Shown here piece by piece: positions 9,604 to 20,049 of a DNA stretch of 64,000 nucleotides; position 1 is the first letter of the stretch; each line of letters starts with the position of its first letter. The stretch comes from Pseudomonas sp. LD120 (GTDB taxonomy: Bacteria > Pseudomonadota > Gammaproteobacteria > Pseudomonadales > Pseudomonadaceae). The stretch lies in assembly GCF_009861525.1 (NCBI RefSeq), contig NZ_WVHL01000001.1, positions 186,001 to 250,000 on the forward strand, in the 5' to 3' direction. Made by a program: the position numbers and the translations under genes. The notes beneath the pieces are model-generated. The model made no database searches. It was not told the origin of the DNA and was given only the letters and a program-made list of their open reading frames with translations.

Positions 9604-10131
9604 ATGAGCTACAGCAAGATTCCGGCGGGCAAAGACCTGCCGAACGACATCTACGTCGCGATCGAAATCCCGGCCAACCACGCGCCGATCAAGTACGAAA
9701 TCGACAAAGACAGCGACTGCCTGTTCGTTGACCGTTTCATGGCCACCCCCATGTTCTACCCGGCCAACTACGGTTTCATCCCCAACACCCTGGCTGACGA
9801 CGGCGACCCCCTCGACGTGCTGGTCGTGACCCCCTACCCAGTAGCGCCAGGCTCGGTGATCCGTGCCCGTCCAGTGGGCATCCTGAACATGACCGACGAC
9901 GGCGGCGGCGATGCCAAAGTGATCGCGGTTCCTCACGACAAGCTGTCCCAGCTGTATGTCGACGTGAAGGAATACACCGACCTGCCAGCCCTGCTGCTGG
10001 AACAGATCAAGCACTTCTTCGAGAACTACAAAGACCTCGAAAAAGGCAAGTGGGTGAAGATCGACGGTTGGGGCAATGCCGATGCAGCCCGCGCCGAGAT
10101 CCTGAAGTCGGTTGCCGCCTATAAAGGCTGA
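9604..10131 (+). CDS. ppa: Inorganic pyrophosphatase
   Basis: 175 aa, the usual length of bacterial family I enzymes. It hydrolyses pyrophosphate to phosphate in the cytoplasm, driving biosynthetic reactions. The hallmark [10 protein letters not shown] (three metal-binding aspartates) is present, as are [11 protein letters not shown] and [17 protein letters not shown]. Single gene with its own likely promoter upstream and a strong terminator downstream. Confidence 0.98.
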   Translation: MSYSKIPAGKDLPNDIYVAIEIPANHAPIKYEIDKDSDCLFVDRFMATPMFYPANYGFIPNTLADDGDPLDVLVVTPYPVAPGSVIRARPVGILNMTDDGGGDAKVIAVPHDKLSQLYVDVKEYTDLPALLLEQIKHFFENYKDLEKGKWVKIDGWGNADAARAEILKSVAAYKG

Positions 10132-10170
10132 GAAGCAGCGTTAAGCTTCGAGCGACAAGCTTCAAGAGAA

Positions 10171-10194
10171 AGCCCCGAGTGATCGGGGCTTTTT
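10171..10194 (+). terminator. Rho-independent terminator of ppa
   Basis: Stem AGCCCCGA/TCGGGGCT with a GTGA loop and a following T run. It starts 39 bases after the ppa stop. The intervening AAGCTTCGAGCGACAAGCTTCAAG is a short imperfect repeat. Confidence 0.9.
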
Positions 10195-10577
10195 CGTACC
10201 TGTTCCCCCCCATCGCAGTCGTCTTGCCAGCCAACAAGGCCGCACCAAACACGCACCCGGCAACAAATTCCCACGCACTATTTTCGTCCCCAGGGCCTCC
10301 GGATAGCGCTTCGCACTGGGAATTGCCGGCGAATATGCGTATGCTGCGCCCCACATTTGCGCATCGACCCTTTCTGCGGTCAGATCGCCCGACGAAGCGG
10401 ATGACTTTCCTGCCCAGTCCCACAGCCAGCCGCAAGAGCTGGGTGTACGTTTTGAAGGCTGGTGCGGTTTACCAAAAATGAACCAAGCCAGTCCCCGAGA
10501 AGCCGGCCACAAGCCGGCTTTTTAATGCCTGAAACCCGGGTGCGGGAAGGCACAGCCACTCCGACAGCAGGTGCAGG
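10195..10577. other. Intergenic stretch with a second terminator; possible small RNA
   Basis: No convincing protein gene. Open frames here lack a ribosome site and pseudomonad codon use. At 10500-10523 lies a strong terminator: AAGCCGGC, loop CACAA, GCCGGCTT and a T run. As ppa is already terminated at 10194, this second terminator has no protein gene in front of it. A short non-coding transcript ending at about 10523 is therefore possible, but I see no clear promoter. Low certainty. Confidence 0.4.
10500..10523 (+). terminator. Orphan rho-independent terminator
   Basis: Perfect 8-bp stem AAGCCGGC/GCCGGCTT, loop CACAA, then T residues. No coding sequence ends just upstream on the plus strand. 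Confidence 0.75.
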
Positions 10578-11072
10578 ATGCACGCCCCAGTCTACCTAGC
10601 AACCCCCTTCACCCCCGTTCGCAAGGCGCATGCCCTGACATGCATCCGCTCATCGCGCCGGACCATCACAAGCCTCTTGGCTTCCACGCTCACCGCCCTT
10701 AGCCTATGCGGCTGCGTCGGCGCCTGGGTGGATATGCCCGATAAACGAGTGTCGAGAACCGCGGCTCACACGCAATTGATCGACAGTGGCAAGACTCCCG
10801 TCATCACCCGGACGGAAAAGACCGCGTCCGAGCGCCATTGGTGCGGCACCACCCTATGGGCGGTCATCATTCCCATTCCCCTTAAGCTGCCGGTTTGCGA
10901 GTCGTACAGCAGCGCGACCGCATACGGCAACGACATCAACGGGGTTGAAACGCCGCTGCTGCATTCAAGCCAGAAGATGGCATCGGACTTCTACGCCTGC
11001 GGCCCCTTCCTGTTTCTGGGACCGATCATGCACAGCTACCGGGGCAACGCGATCTGCGGGTCGTTTCAGTAA
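10578..11072 (+). CDS. Small probable lipoprotein of unknown function
   Basis: 164 aa; not recognised. A basic stretch (SSRRT, residues about 25-29) is followed by a hydrophobic core and LCGC, a plausible lipobox with the acylated cysteine near residue 46. The mature part has several cysteines (WCGTT, PVCES, YACGP, ICGSF), suggesting a disulphide-bonded periplasmic domain. The N-terminal region before the signal is unusually long; no other ATG lies in frame, so the start is uncertain. Base use resembles the neighbours less than usual. Confidence 0.6.
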   Translation: MHAPVYLATPFTPVRKAHALTCIRSSRRTITSLLASTLTALSLCGCVGAWVDMPDKRVSRTAAHTQLIDSGKTPVITRTEKTASERHWCGTTLWAVIIPIPLKLPVCESYSSATAYGNDINGVETPLLHSSQKMASDFYACGPFLFLGPIMHSYRGNAICGSFQ

Positions 11073-11250
11073 TTCACCTGGTATCCCCATGGGCATATAC
11101 GACATTCAACAGCGCACATTGAGTGTCAATCACCAGCGGTGGCATGGTTTCTATCCAGCACGCGCCTAAACCAACGAACTACCCATGCTAAGCTGCGCGC
11201 CGCTTCGGGCATCGCCCGGGATCTATCTCACTGAAAAAGGACGCTCAGTC

Positions 11251-12333
11251 ATGCCGCTGCCGGCCGCCGTACGCCTGCCACTCTCGTTATTCTGCCTGTT
11301 TAGCGCCCTGTCCTTGAGCTGCGTGTGCGCCCACGCCGACGCACAACAGGACGTCGCCAAGGGCCGTTGGCAAGGCCTGGCCGGTATGGCCAACCTGTAC
11401 CTGGACGACGCCAGTGCGGCGGATTTCATCGAAGCCGGGGATAACGAAAAGAGCCAGCACGACAACTATGCCGGTGCTCTCGCCTACTACCTGACCGCTG
11501 CGCGCCTGGACCCGAAAAATGCCTACGCCTCCTACCAGGCAGCTGGCAGCCTGGCCGCCATGGACAAGAACAAACGCGCCGCCGAATTCCTCGATCAGGC
11601 CCGCGAACGCGGTTTCTGGCAGTGGGTGATCCTCAAGGAGGATGACGAACTGCAACACCTGCAACAGGATCCGGCCTACCAGAAGCTGCTGCAGGCCGCC
11701 GAGAAAAACTACCCAGCCAAGGCCAAGGATGCGGGCCTGGCGGCCTTCAGCATTCCTCAGGGCAAGGCGCCAGCCGCAGGCTGGCCGGTGGTGGTCTGGC
11801 TGTCGGGATTCGGTACCGAGGGCAGCGACGGTATCGATATGCGCGCGGACCTCGTGGGCGAGAAGGCCGTGCTGGTGGGCATCAACGGTACCCTCAAGCG
11901 CGATGAACACCAGTTCATGTGGCAGCAGCATTCTGTAGCGCCCACTCAGAAAGCGGTCAACGCGGCGTTGAAGACACTGGAAAAACAGACTCGTATCGAC
12001 CGCTCGCGCATTGCTCTGATGGGTTTCTCTCAAGGCGCCGAGCACGCCTCGCACCTGATCGCCGAGTACCCTCAGCAGTACAGCGGCGCGTTGCTGCTGT
12101 CCCCCGGCGGCTACCGGATTCCATTCGGCGAAACCAAGGCCCGGGACAAGCGCATCGTCATTGTCCATGGCGCCAAGGAGCACGAGAGCAACCAGAAGCT
12201 CACCGCCACCACGCAGCAGGCCCTGGAACCCGGAAACCAGGTCCAGAGCCATGAACATGCCGAAGGCCACACCTTCCAGGGCGACTGGCGCAAGGCCTAT
12301 CCGGGCTACCTGAAGTTCGTCCTGAATCTTTGA
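11251..12333 (+). CDS. Secreted alpha/beta hydrolase with helical N-terminal domain
   Basis: 360 aa. The start at 11251 is preferred over an upstream frame opening at 11185: AAAAAGGA lies 9 bases before it and the protein then begins with a clean signal peptide ending in CVCAHADA. Residues about 30-155 are helical and TPR-like (ALAYYLTAARLDPKNAYASY). A dienelactone-hydrolase-like domain follows, with nucleophile serine in MGFSQGAEH and histidine in HAEGHTF. It probably acts on an ester in the periplasm; substrate unknown. The next gene converges from the other strand. Confidence 0.82.
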   Translation: MPLPAAVRLPLSLFCLFSALSLSCVCAHADAQQDVAKGRWQGLAGMANLYLDDASAADFIEAGDNEKSQHDNYAGALAYYLTAARLDPKNAYASYQAAGSLAAMDKNKRAAEFLDQARERGFWQWVILKEDDELQHLQQDPAYQKLLQAAEKNYPAKAKDAGLAAFSIPQGKAPAAGWPVVVWLSGFGTEGSDGIDMRADLVGEKAVLVGINGTLKRDEHQFMWQQHSVAPTQKAVNAALKTLEKQTRIDRSRIALMGFSQGAEHASHLIAEYPQQYSGALLLSPGGYRIPFGETKARDKRIVIVHGAKEHESNQKLTATTQQALEPGNQVQSHEHAEGHTFQGDWRKAYPGYLKFVLNL

Positions 12334-12372
12334 TCTGGCCAAACACCCGGCGGCGCAAGACACCGGATTCGA

Positions 12373-13179
12373 TCATGGATAGCTGAAGCTGCGCACCAGG
12401 GTCAGTTCTCCCGGTGCGCGCATTGGCACGATGAACGATTCGATCTTCTCATCCGGCGTGCCTTCTTCGGTGATCACCGTCACTTGGGCGGTGGTCAGGG
12501 CTTGCACAGCGTCTTCTTGTCCGTCGTCACGACGATAACCACCGCCGTAGTAGTTCACATACACCAGGTACTGGCCCTTGAGCGGTGCTGGCATGGAGAA
12601 GATTTCCGGGCCGTAACCGGTGGTCACGTCCACATCCAGGGCCGCACCATTGGGTGCCACGCGATTGCCGTACCAGACACGTGCGCCATCCGGGGTGACC
12701 AGGTGCAAATCGAGGTCGGTGTTATCGCTGTCCCAGGACAGCAGCACCCGCAGCTTGGGCGGAGTCACGCCACCACCGGTGTTGAGGAACTGCACGCGCT
12801 TGCGCAATTGACCATCGGGGCTGCGCACTTCCAGGCTGTTGCTGCCATTGGGGAAGGAATACGGCCGATCGAAACCGCCCTGCTGGTCGAACTTGAGCGG
12901 CATGCTGACGCCATTGACGATCAGTTTGCCCGGCTGTTTCTCGGCCTTGGGCGTGCCTTTGATCTGTCCGCGAATCCGTGCGGTATCGGCCTGGCCCTCG
13001 GGCGTGTTCACCGAAGAGGCCGGATAGTTGACGGTCTGACGGTATTGTTCGCCATCAACGGCGCGGGTGCGCCAGCCACCTTTGGGGGTGTCGAGCTGGA
13101 TGCCACTGTCGGCCAGGGCCACGGGCAGACTGAACATTCCGCAAAGGAACAGGAGGACCGGGGGAGCAGGAAGTTTCAT
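12373..13179 (-). CDS. YfaP-like DUF2135 secreted protein (copy 1)
   Basis: 268 aa. N-terminal signal peptide ending in PVALA. The DUF2135 region contains LLSWDSDNTDLDLHLVTPDG and GQYLVYVNYYGGG, an acidic pattern suggesting a beta-sandwich that binds calcium or another protein. It is the last gene of the six-gene yfa-type operon, starting three bases after the DUF2300 gene ends. A second copy of the family opens the same operon at 21796-22587. Function is unknown; the context ties it to a bacterial alpha-2-macroglobulin. Confidence 0.85.
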   Translation of the reverse strand: MKLPAPPVLLFLCGMFSLPVALADSGIQLDTPKGGWRTRAVDGEQYRQTVNYPASSVNTPEGQADTARIRGQIKGTPKAEKQPGKLIVNGVSMPLKFDQQGGFDRPYSFPNGSNSLEVRSPDGQLRKRVQFLNTGGGVTPPKLRVLLSWDSDNTDLDLHLVTPDGARVWYGNRVAPNGAALDVDVTTGYGPEIFSMPAPLKGQYLVYVNYYGGGYRRDDGQEDAVQALTTAQVTVITEEGTPDEKIESFIVPMRAPGELTLVRSFSYP

Positions 13180-13182
13180 GGC

Positions 13183-14826
13183 CTATTCCAATATAAGGTG
13201 GCGGGCGAGCCCTTCGATGTAGGTTTCATCCTGGCCATTGGGATGCGCTTCAAAGGCCAGGTGCAGGTATTCGTGAGTCAGGTCGAGACGGTCTTGCAGC
13301 GAAAGTACGCCGCGCACGTAGATGCGTTGTCGCTCGCGGTCGACGTAAGGCCGACCGAAGCCCAGCCGGCAGACCGCGAACTGACTGATTTCGTTGTAGC
13401 CCACCTCTTGCTGCAACGGCCGGCGCCAGCCTCGGCGCTGTTTGAGCAGCCAGTCCTGGGCCGCAGGCAAGGGTTCGCATGACGCCTGTGGATTGTCCCA
13501 GCGACTGAGGCTGGCACGGGGATAAGCGTGCAGCAGGATGGCGTCATAACGCTGCCCGGCTCGGGCCTGCTCCACCGCCTGCTGCCAGGACAGCTTGTCC
13601 GGCGCACTCAAGTCCGAGTGATAAGTGACCTGGGTGCCGGCCAGCACCAGATCATCCGTCCAGGCGGCAATGGCTCGGGCTTCGGTGCTGGCCGGACGCG
13701 GGGCGACCCGCTGACGGTTGCTGCTGTCATCAATGCTCAGGCACTCACCGCTGCGGCCTGCGTTCTGCAACAAGTAAGTGCGAATGGCCACGGCCAGAGC
13801 CTTGGCTGCCTCCACCGGCTCGCTCCTGGCTTCGCGTTGCAGCACCCGGGCCACGTATTCCTCACGGTCCAGGCGCGCCACCAGTTGCAGGGCCGAGGCA
13901 CCGCGTTGCAGAAAGAGTTCGCCGGCGCTATGGATAGCCAACTGATTACCGTTGGCGAACGCCACCTGATAATCCCCTTGCAGAGCGCCCGGCTGAGCCA
14001 TTTGCCCGTTGTGGCTGACGCTTTTCAGTGGATAACGCGAGAACAGGCTGACTTCCACGCAACGGCCTTTTTCCGGCGCAGGACGCTGCGGCAGTACTTG
14101 GTTCAGCACCTCAGCGTAGTCTTTCAACACCCGTTGACTGGTGCCACGGCCGCCCACCCACAGCGGCGTGCCATCGGCCAGCCAGCCGGCAAAGCCGCCT
14201 TGGCGCGACAGTCGGTCGTGATCACCCAGCCAGCTCCAGGTCTTGACCCGCAGGCGTGAACCCAGGGCGCCCACCACCGCGCCGTCGCCGGCCTTGAGCA
14301 CCACGTCCAGTAACACCCGGCGAGCAGTGTCCTGAGCCGGCAGCAACGCCAGCGTCTGCAACAGTTGCGCCACCGGTACCCGGGTTTGCGGTTGCAGCCG
14401 GTTCAGGTCCTGCAACCAGTCCGGAGCCTTGCGGGCCTGCCAGTACTGCCGCCAATCAGCTGCGGACACCTGCAAGCGCTGAGGCTCGAAATACAGACCA
14501 CAGGAACGCACCAGCGCCTGGTCCCTGGCGATACTGCCGCCCACCGAGCAGCAGTAGACCTCTTCTTTGGACTTGCCCTGGCAGGCGTAGGCCGGCTCCT
14601 GGGCGCCAGTGTCCACCAGCCAGGCATAGACGAAGAGCTTCCAGACACTGCCAAGTGGCGCCTGCAGATCACTCGGCAGCGGCTCGCGAGCCAGTACCTG
14701 AGTCTTGGAGAGACTCACCAACTCACTGTCCGGGGCGGCTTTCCAGGCCAGACGCAGCGGCTCGTCCTGGGCGATCACCCACCCAGGTAGCAAACACAGG
14801 CACAACCAGAGCCAACGCCGCGGCAT
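13183..14826 (-). CDS. YfaQ-like DUF2300 protein with PBP-, SpoIID- and zincin-like motifs
   Basis: 547 aa with a signal peptide ending near AQD. I see three motif regions. Residues about 45-260 look like a penicillin-binding transpeptidase: SVWK (60-63) in PLGSVWKLF, then RSCGLYF like the second motif, while KTG is degraded to KTWS near 194. Residues about 330-450 resemble SpoIID/LytB (EEYVARVLQRE, ALAVAIRTYLL). The C terminus has HEYLH at 518-522 and Glu538 in YIEGLA, matching an HExxH...E zinc-peptidase pattern. The family is uncharacterised, so a role in peptidoglycan recognition is inference. The gene follows the macroglobulin gene by one base. Confidence 0.85.
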   Translation of the reverse strand: MPRRWLWLCLCLLPGWVIAQDEPLRLAWKAAPDSELVSLSKTQVLAREPLPSDLQAPLGSVWKLFVYAWLVDTGAQEPAYACQGKSKEEVYCCSVGGSIARDQALVRSCGLYFEPQRLQVSAADWRQYWQARKAPDWLQDLNRLQPQTRVPVAQLLQTLALLPAQDTARRVLLDVVLKAGDGAVVGALGSRLRVKTWSWLGDHDRLSRQGGFAGWLADGTPLWVGGRGTSQRVLKDYAEVLNQVLPQRPAPEKGRCVEVSLFSRYPLKSVSHNGQMAQPGALQGDYQVAFANGNQLAIHSAGELFLQRGASALQLVARLDREEYVARVLQREARSEPVEAAKALAVAIRTYLLQNAGRSGECLSIDDSSNRQRVAPRPASTEARAIAAWTDDLVLAGTQVTYHSDLSAPDKLSWQQAVEQARAGQRYDAILLHAYPRASLSRWDNPQASCEPLPAAQDWLLKQRRGWRRPLQQEVGYNEISQFAVCRLGFGRPYVDRERQRIYVRGVLSLQDRLDLTHEYLHLAFEAHPNGQDETYIEGLARHLILE

Positions 14827-14827
14827 G

Positions 14828-17800
14828 TTATTTGACCAAGACCCGACCCAGCGCCGGGTTACGCTCCTGAGCCTGATGCTCCGGTGCGTAGACCTGGTAG
14901 TAGCGGGCCGGCGGCAAGTTGAACTGGCCTTTTTGCGAGAAGCGGATCAAGTGCCGCAGACGCACTTCACTGCCTTCATTCAAGGCATCCAGCGGCACCG
15001 CATAGCTCATCTGCCCCGGCTCGAAGCGGGCCTTTTCCAACGATGCCGCTTGCATGCCCGCAGCCCCGGCCAGCTTGATTCCCCACGTGGTGCGCTCGAC
15101 ATCAGCCCCCGGCGGCAACGGCACCTCAAGCATGCCGTACAGCAGCGGTCGATTGCCCTCGTTGGCGATGATCAGCTCATCCAGGTACAGGCCATCGCTG
15201 GCAATCGGTTTGCTGCCCACTGGCTCCAGCTTGAAGGTGAACGCCTCGTCGCCCGGCACCAGACGCAGCAGGCGGCGAGTGATCGTCACCGGCGACGGCG
15301 TGCCTGGATCCAGCTGGCTCAGGTAGCTCACCGAGGCCCGCAGTGGACGCTCCGGCAGGCTGTTGAGGCTCAGCACGGCGGGAATCTGCGGCCCCTGCCA
15401 CTGCCAGTAGCTCTCGCCACTGGCACCTTGCTGTTGTTGCCAGCCAGGGCCCGGTTTCAGGGCCACGGTCGGTGCCGATTGCGCCACGCTGTGTTGCAGC
15501 CAGGTCAGGGCCAGGGCCCGTTCCAGGGTCGACTGCGACGGCAACAAACGCTGCAGCAAGGCCCGTGCAGCACCCTGGTCAAACGGTTTCAAAGACAGGT
15601 TCAACGCCTGGGCGAACGGCTGTGAACTGAGATCCAACTGCTGCTGCGCCTCCTCCAACTGGCTCACGAATGCAGGCGCAGGCGTGACCTTGGCGTCCCG
15701 CGCCAGGGCCGCGGTCAACACTCGGGCGCTGGCCAGGCCGAGGGCCGAATCCGGGTCCTCCATCACCAGGCTGTCGCTGCCGTTGTCATTCATGCTGGCA
15801 TCAGGACCTGCACCAGCCTTGGCCAGATCCTCCATCAGCCCCCTGACCAGGGTGTTGATCGGCAGGTTCATTTCACGGGCGAAGGACAGGATCAGCGCCC
15901 GCTGCAACAGCGGCGTATTGCCGGCCTGCTTGGCGTAGACATTCAGCACCCGCTGCCAGTGCTCCGGCGGCAGGTTCAGGTCCAGCACTTTGCTCGCGTT
16001 CCAGTCAGCGTAATAGGCATAGGCCGTAAGGAACGCATCCGCTTCAGCGTCTTCGCCCCACCAGGTAAACGCCGCGTCCGGCCCCGCCATGTGCACCAGG
16101 CGCAGGCGGCTGTTCTGCATGATCAGGCGCAGCCGATCACGAATCTGCGGATTACTGGCCAGCGCCGGGTAAGCCACGCTCAGCGGCAGCAACTGGCTGG
16201 CAGTCTGCTCGACGCCGCCGTACGGGTACTCCAGCAAGTCATCCAGGGCAGAACGGAACAACGCTTGCGGGCTGTCGTCCAGACGCAGGCGGATTTGCGC
16301 GGCATCGCTCGGCAAGCCCAGCGGCGTGCTGGTGGTAACCACGTCCAGGCTCTGGGTCTGCACCGCTTGCCAACCGACCGCGCTGCTCGCCAAGCGCACG
16401 GCCAGCGCATCCACGGTCTTGCCGCCCTGTAACAACTCAGCGCGCCACTCACCCTTGCCCGGGACCATGGCCGGTAGCGCGATGTAGTTGATACCGCTGT
16501 TCAAGGCCAGCGGCAGGCGCTGGGATTCGCCGGCGTAATGCACCAGCAACTCGGCCTTGGTCGGCAACTCGGACTGGTTGAAGGCAAACACCCCCAGGTC
16601 CGGCTTGTCGCCCGTGCGCAAGCGAGTCGGGCCGCTCCACTTCAGGTACAGCGGCTTGTCGGAACGAACGAACTGCTTCTTCTGCCCGACGTGCCCGTCA
16701 TCGGCGATGGCCCGGGCGGTAATCCGCCAGCGGGTCAGGGAATCAGGCATGCGGAAGGTAAACCGCGCCTTGCCGTCGCCATCGGTCACCAGCTCCGGCT
16801 GCCAGGCCGCTGTGTCGACGTCTTCACGGCGCGGCCGCTCCAGCACCTTGACCCCGCGTTCGCTGCGGTTGGCCTTGCCCGGCGCCGTTGGACTGCCCGG
16901 CAGGGCAACGTCGTAGCTGATGAACGACAAGCTGGCGCTGGTGCGCACATTGTTACGCCGTGGGTGATAGAAGAACTGGTCGATGCTCGGCGCCACTTCC
17001 GGTTGCAGGGCGTAGACCATCTCGTCCACCACGCTCACCGTCAGGTGCGCCGGCACCGGCTTGCCGGCGAGCTGGGTGGACAGGTCCACGGTGACCAGAT
17101 CACCCGGCTGGTATTTGTCCTTGTCGGTGTGAATCGCCACATCGATCTGCGGCGTCAGCACCTTGATCCCGGCATTCTGGAAGCTGTATTCCCCGCCCTT
17201 GGTATAGAGCACGGAGAAGGTCAGGTTCGGCGCGAAGCTGTCCTTCACCGGGACGCGCGCGCGGTATTGGGTAGGGCTGAGTTTTTCCACCTTCAGCCAG
17301 TCACCGCCCTTGGACAGCAGCGCGGTGGCCTCGACCTTGTCGCGCTCCAGCGACAACAGCGCATCGTTGATCGGCTCGGGGAAGGTGATCAACGCCAGAG
17401 CTTCGTCACCGGCCTTGTACTCGGGTTTGTCGAGGACGATTTCCACGGTGCCCGGAACGGCTTTCACGCCCTCGCCAGTGACCGAGTGGCTGGTACCTCC
17501 CAATACCCGATCATGCTCGTCGCGCAGGGTCAGGTTGTAGGTGCCTGGGCGCTCGAACGCCAGGGCAAATCCCTGGTCGGCAGCAGCCAGCGGGCCATCG
17601 CCGGTGGATTGGTCTTCCAGGCGGACCCAGCTGTAGCGGCTCGGTTTGACGTTCTTGCTCTGCCCGCTGGTGTTCTGGTTGGCGTAGCTGAACTGCACCT
17701 TGTCGCCGGCGGCGCTGAAGCGCTGCGGGGCACTGAGGCTGAAACTGGCCGCGCCGCGCTCGATGAGGATTTCCTTGGTGGTCTTGACCCGGTAGGCCGC

Positions 17801-19405
17801 GCCATCGCTGGCGAACACGGTGAGCATGTAGCGGCTCGGTTTGTCTGCCGCCGGCAGGTCGAGGGTGGCGTTGCCCTTGGCGTCAGTGGTCAGCTCGGTG
17901 CTGGTCAGTTCCACCGGGAACTGGCCCATGTACTGCAATTCGTTATCGACCATGGACAACTGCTGGGCCCGCAGGCTCAGTTGCAGACGCGCGTCGGCCA
18001 CTGGCTTGCCGTCCGGGTACAGCAGCACCAGATTGCCCTTCACTGGCTCGCCGGTCTTGAAGTCCGGCTTGGCCAGGCTCAAAGAGATCTCGAAGTGCGG
18101 CTTGATGTACTCAGCCACGCGAAAGGCACTGCTGTAGACCTGATCCTTGTAGCTGAAACGCAATTCGTAACCGCCCGCAACGGCGTTTTCCGGCAGTTGA
18201 AAACGGCCTTGGGTACCGGACTTGGAATCAAGATTCAGGGTCAGGTTCTGCAGCGCGGTGCCGGCGGCATCCAGTACGCTGACGTTCACCGTACCGGCGC
18301 CTGGCTGCACCGAATCCCGAGCGTTCTTGAACTCGCGGCCGACGATTTTCAGCGACACCCAGTCTCCCGGGCGATACAGCGGCCGGTCGGTGAACGCGTA
18401 GAGCTTGGTGTCGTAGATTTCGCTGTCGTAGTAGAAGTTTTCGGAGACGAACACCCCGCCTTCCTGGTCTTCACCAATCACATAGGAGCGCTCGGGGCTG
18501 ACGTGTTTCAGGCGTACCAGGCCCTGCTCGTCGGTGGCGCCGCTGTTCATCACGCCGAGGCCGTCGGTCCACAGCACATTGACCTTGGACACCGAGTTGC
18601 CTTCATGCTTACCCGCAGCCCAGACCAACAGTTCGTCGCCGGCGATCTTGCTCACCGCCACGGTGTTGGAAACAAAAACCATGGTGGTGGCGCGGTACTT
18701 GCCCACCAGGGCTTCAACCAGATACAGGCCCGGCTTCAGTTGCCCCAATGGAATGTAGACGTTACCCGGAGCAACACTGATGAACTGGCTCGACGAGCCG
18801 GACAGATTAACCCCGGCCGGCGGCTGGATCGGTTTAGCCTGCCACAGCGGATAACGGAACTGCGTCACCAGCGGCAACCCCGGAATCAAGGCGAACTGCG
18901 GCTGCGCGTCGTACGGCGTTGGCGCCAGCATGGCGTTGCCCATCTTCAGCTCCGGCACCTCCTCGATGACCTGCTTGCGCGACTCGTAGGAAAAGGCGCG
19001 CTGCATCACCCGCCGCGACTTGCGGTACCAGTTGTCCCACAGGTAGGCCAGGGTGTTGGACAACCCCTCGCCCTTGAACTGGCCATCGCTGACCACGCGG
19101 TGCAGGTTCTTCTGGCGCTTGAGAAAGTCCAGCGGCTGGTTGATCCGGTACACCCGGATGTCGGCGCCGCCATAAGGCTCCATGCGAAAGCGCCGGTAAT
19201 CACGGCCCGGGGCTTCAAGGCGCACCATGGCCTGCTCGTCGCTGGCAAAACTGCTGTCGGCCAGGAGGAAGAAACTCTCACCGGAGACCGCCGCATAATC
19301 GCTGGACGGTACCGAATCGTCGGCGTTGACCAGAGCCACCGGGGCCAGCAGGGTCAAGGCCAGGGTCAGGCGAAACAGAAAACAGGACATACGCGATTCG
19401 CTCAT
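14828..19405 (-). CDS. yfaS: YfaS-type bacterial alpha-2-macroglobulin lacking the thioester cysteine
   Basis: 1525 aa. Bacterial alpha-2-macroglobulins are periplasmic or membrane-bound protease traps. A signal peptide ([13 protein letters not shown]... to VNADD) is followed by repeated macroglobulin beta-sandwich segments, and an A2M central region near residues 860-900 ([19 protein letters not shown]). The thioester site PYGCxEQ reads PYGGVEQ, with Gly1064 in place of the cysteine, so no thioester can form. This is typical of the YfaS branch. The frame is open further upstream, but the ATG at 19405 overlaps the stop of the DUF1175 gene (ATGA), giving translational coupling. Partners lie on both sides. 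Confidence 0.93.
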   Translation of the reverse strand: MSESRMSCFLFRLTLALTLLAPVALVNADDSVPSSDYAAVSGESFFLLADSSFASDEQAMVRLEAPGRDYRRFRMEPYGGADIRVYRINQPLDFLKRQKNLHRVVSDGQFKGEGLSNTLAYLWDNWYRKSRRVMQRAFSYESRKQVIEEVPELKMGNAMLAPTPYDAQPQFALIPGLPLVTQFRYPLWQAKPIQPPAGVNLSGSSSQFISVAPGNVYIPLGQLKPGLYLVEALVGKYRATTMVFVSNTVAVSKIAGDELLVWAAGKHEGNSVSKVNVLWTDGLGVMNSGATDEQGLVRLKHVSPERSYVIGEDQEGGVFVSENFYYDSEIYDTKLYAFTDRPLYRPGDWVSLKIVGREFKNARDSVQPGAGTVNVSVLDAAGTALQNLTLNLDSKSGTQGRFQLPENAVAGGYELRFSYKDQVYSSAFRVAEYIKPHFEISLSLAKPDFKTGEPVKGNLVLLYPDGKPVADARLQLSLRAQQLSMVDNELQYMGQFPVELTSTELTTDAKGNATLDLPAADKPSRYMLTVFASDGAAYRVKTTKEILIERGAASFSLSAPQRFSAAGDKVQFSYANQNTSGQSKNVKPSRYSWVRLEDQSTGDGPLAAADQGFALAFERPGTYNLTLRDEHDRVLGGTSHSVTGEGVKAVPGTVEIVLDKPEYKAGDEALALITFPEPINDALLSLERDKVEATALLSKGGDWLKVEKLSPTQYRARVPVKDSFAPNLTFSVLYTKGGEYSFQNAGIKVLTPQIDVAIHTDKDKYQPGDLVTVDLSTQLAGKPVPAHLTVSVVDEMVYALQPEVAPSIDQFFYHPRRNNVRTSASLSFISYDVALPGSPTAPGKANRSERGVKVLERPRREDVDTAAWQPELVTDGDGKARFTFRMPDSLTRWRITARAIADDGHVGQKKQFVRSDKPLYLKWSGPTRLRTGDKPDLGVFAFNQSELPTKAELLVHYAGESQRLPLALNSGINYIALPAMVPGKGEWRAELLQGGKTVDALAVRLASSAVGWQAVQTQSLDVVTTSTPLGLPSDAAQIRLRLDDSPQALFRSALDDLLEYPYGGVEQTASQLLPLSVAYPALASNPQIRDRLRLIMQNSRLRLVHMAGPDAAFTWWGEDAEADAFLTAYAYYADWNASKVLDLNLPPEHWQRVLNVYAKQAGNTPLLQRALILSFAREMNLPINTLVRGLMEDLAKAGAGPDASMNDNGSDSLVMEDPDSALGLASARVLTAALARDAKVTPAPAFVSQLEEAQQQLDLSSQPFAQALNLSLKPFDQGAARALLQRLLPSQSTLERALALTWLQHSVAQSAPTVALKPGPGWQQQQGASGESYWQWQGPQIPAVLSLNSLPERPLRASVSYLSQLDPGTPSPVTITRRLLRLVPGDEAFTFKLEPVGSKPIASDGLYLDELIIANEGNRPLLYGMLEVPLPPGADVERTTWGIKLAGAAGMQAASLEKARFEPGQMSYAVPLDALNEGSEVRLRHLIRFSQKGQFNLPPARYYQVYAPEHQAQERNPALGRVLVK

Positions 19406-20049
19406 TGGGTGAGGAAGTTCAGTCGATAGATGCCGATGAAGTTGGGGTTGGCTGAGTCGGGGATCCATCGGGTGTCCTTCCATGTCATCAGTTGCTGCAC
19501 GCTAGCCGAGCGCATGCCGTTGTCGGTGGGGGTGGTGGTGCCGGTGTGATAAGCAATGTTGCGACCCATCCAGATCATCAGGTGCTGGTCGTCGCCCTGA
19601 TCGAAGAACAGCAGGTCGCCAGGGCGCGCCTGCCCCAGATCACGGCCGACCAGATGGCTGTTGAACTGGATCAGCTTGATGGCATTGACGTAGGGACCTG
19701 TCCGGCCACCGCCCTGTTGCCACTGCTGGGCCAGGCCGCGTTGGCCTTCGCTCAGTTGCAGCTCCGGCGGCAGGTAGCGGTTGGACAAGCCGTTGGCCCG
19801 CAGCCATTTGCTGTCGTGGGCCTTGAGCGCTTCGTTGGCGGCAAAGCGCACTAGCCCCGCACAGTCCTGCTGATACCAGCGCGGGCTCGGGCCCTGACTC
19901 AGTTGCTCCTGGGCAATGCGCACGAACCAGGCGCGAAACACCTGGGACTGCTGCACGTCCAACGGCGGCACCTGGGTCGCGCCCACGGCATTGCTCAGCA
20001 ACAAAGCCAACAGGCCTAGGCTGGACAGACTTTTGCGCCATGCACTCAC
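19402..20049 (-). CDS. YfaT-like DUF1175 protein, NlpC/P60-like
   Basis: About 215 aa from a GTG that overlaps the stop of the DUF2138 gene (GTGA); ATGs at 20061 and 20082 are alternatives and none has a clear ribosome site. A signal peptide ends near NAVGA. The pattern resembles NlpC/P60 cysteine peptidases: Cys63 in [17 protein letters not shown], then His156 in QHLMIWMG. Whether it is catalytic is inference. It is coupled to the macroglobulin gene by a 4-base overlap. Confidence 0.8.
   Translation of the reverse strand: MSAWRKSLSSLGLLALLLSNAVGATQVPPLDVQQSQVFRAWFVRIAQEQLSQGPSPRWYQQDCAGLVRFAANEALKAHDSKWLRANGLSNRYLPPELQLSEGQRGLAQQWQQGGGRTGPYVNAIKLIQFNSHLVGRDLGQARPGDLLFFDQGDDQHLMIWMGRNIAYHTGTTTPTDNGMRSASVQQLMTWKDTRWIPDSANPNFIGIYRLNFLTQ

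Noticed and set aside
10179..10481. 100-codon plus-strand frame after ppa
   Set aside because: It starts inside the ppa terminator, lacks a ribosome site and has poor codon use.
16538..19429. Long plus-strand open frame opposite yfaS
   Set aside because: Antisense shadow of the macroglobulin gene, whose domain pattern is clear.
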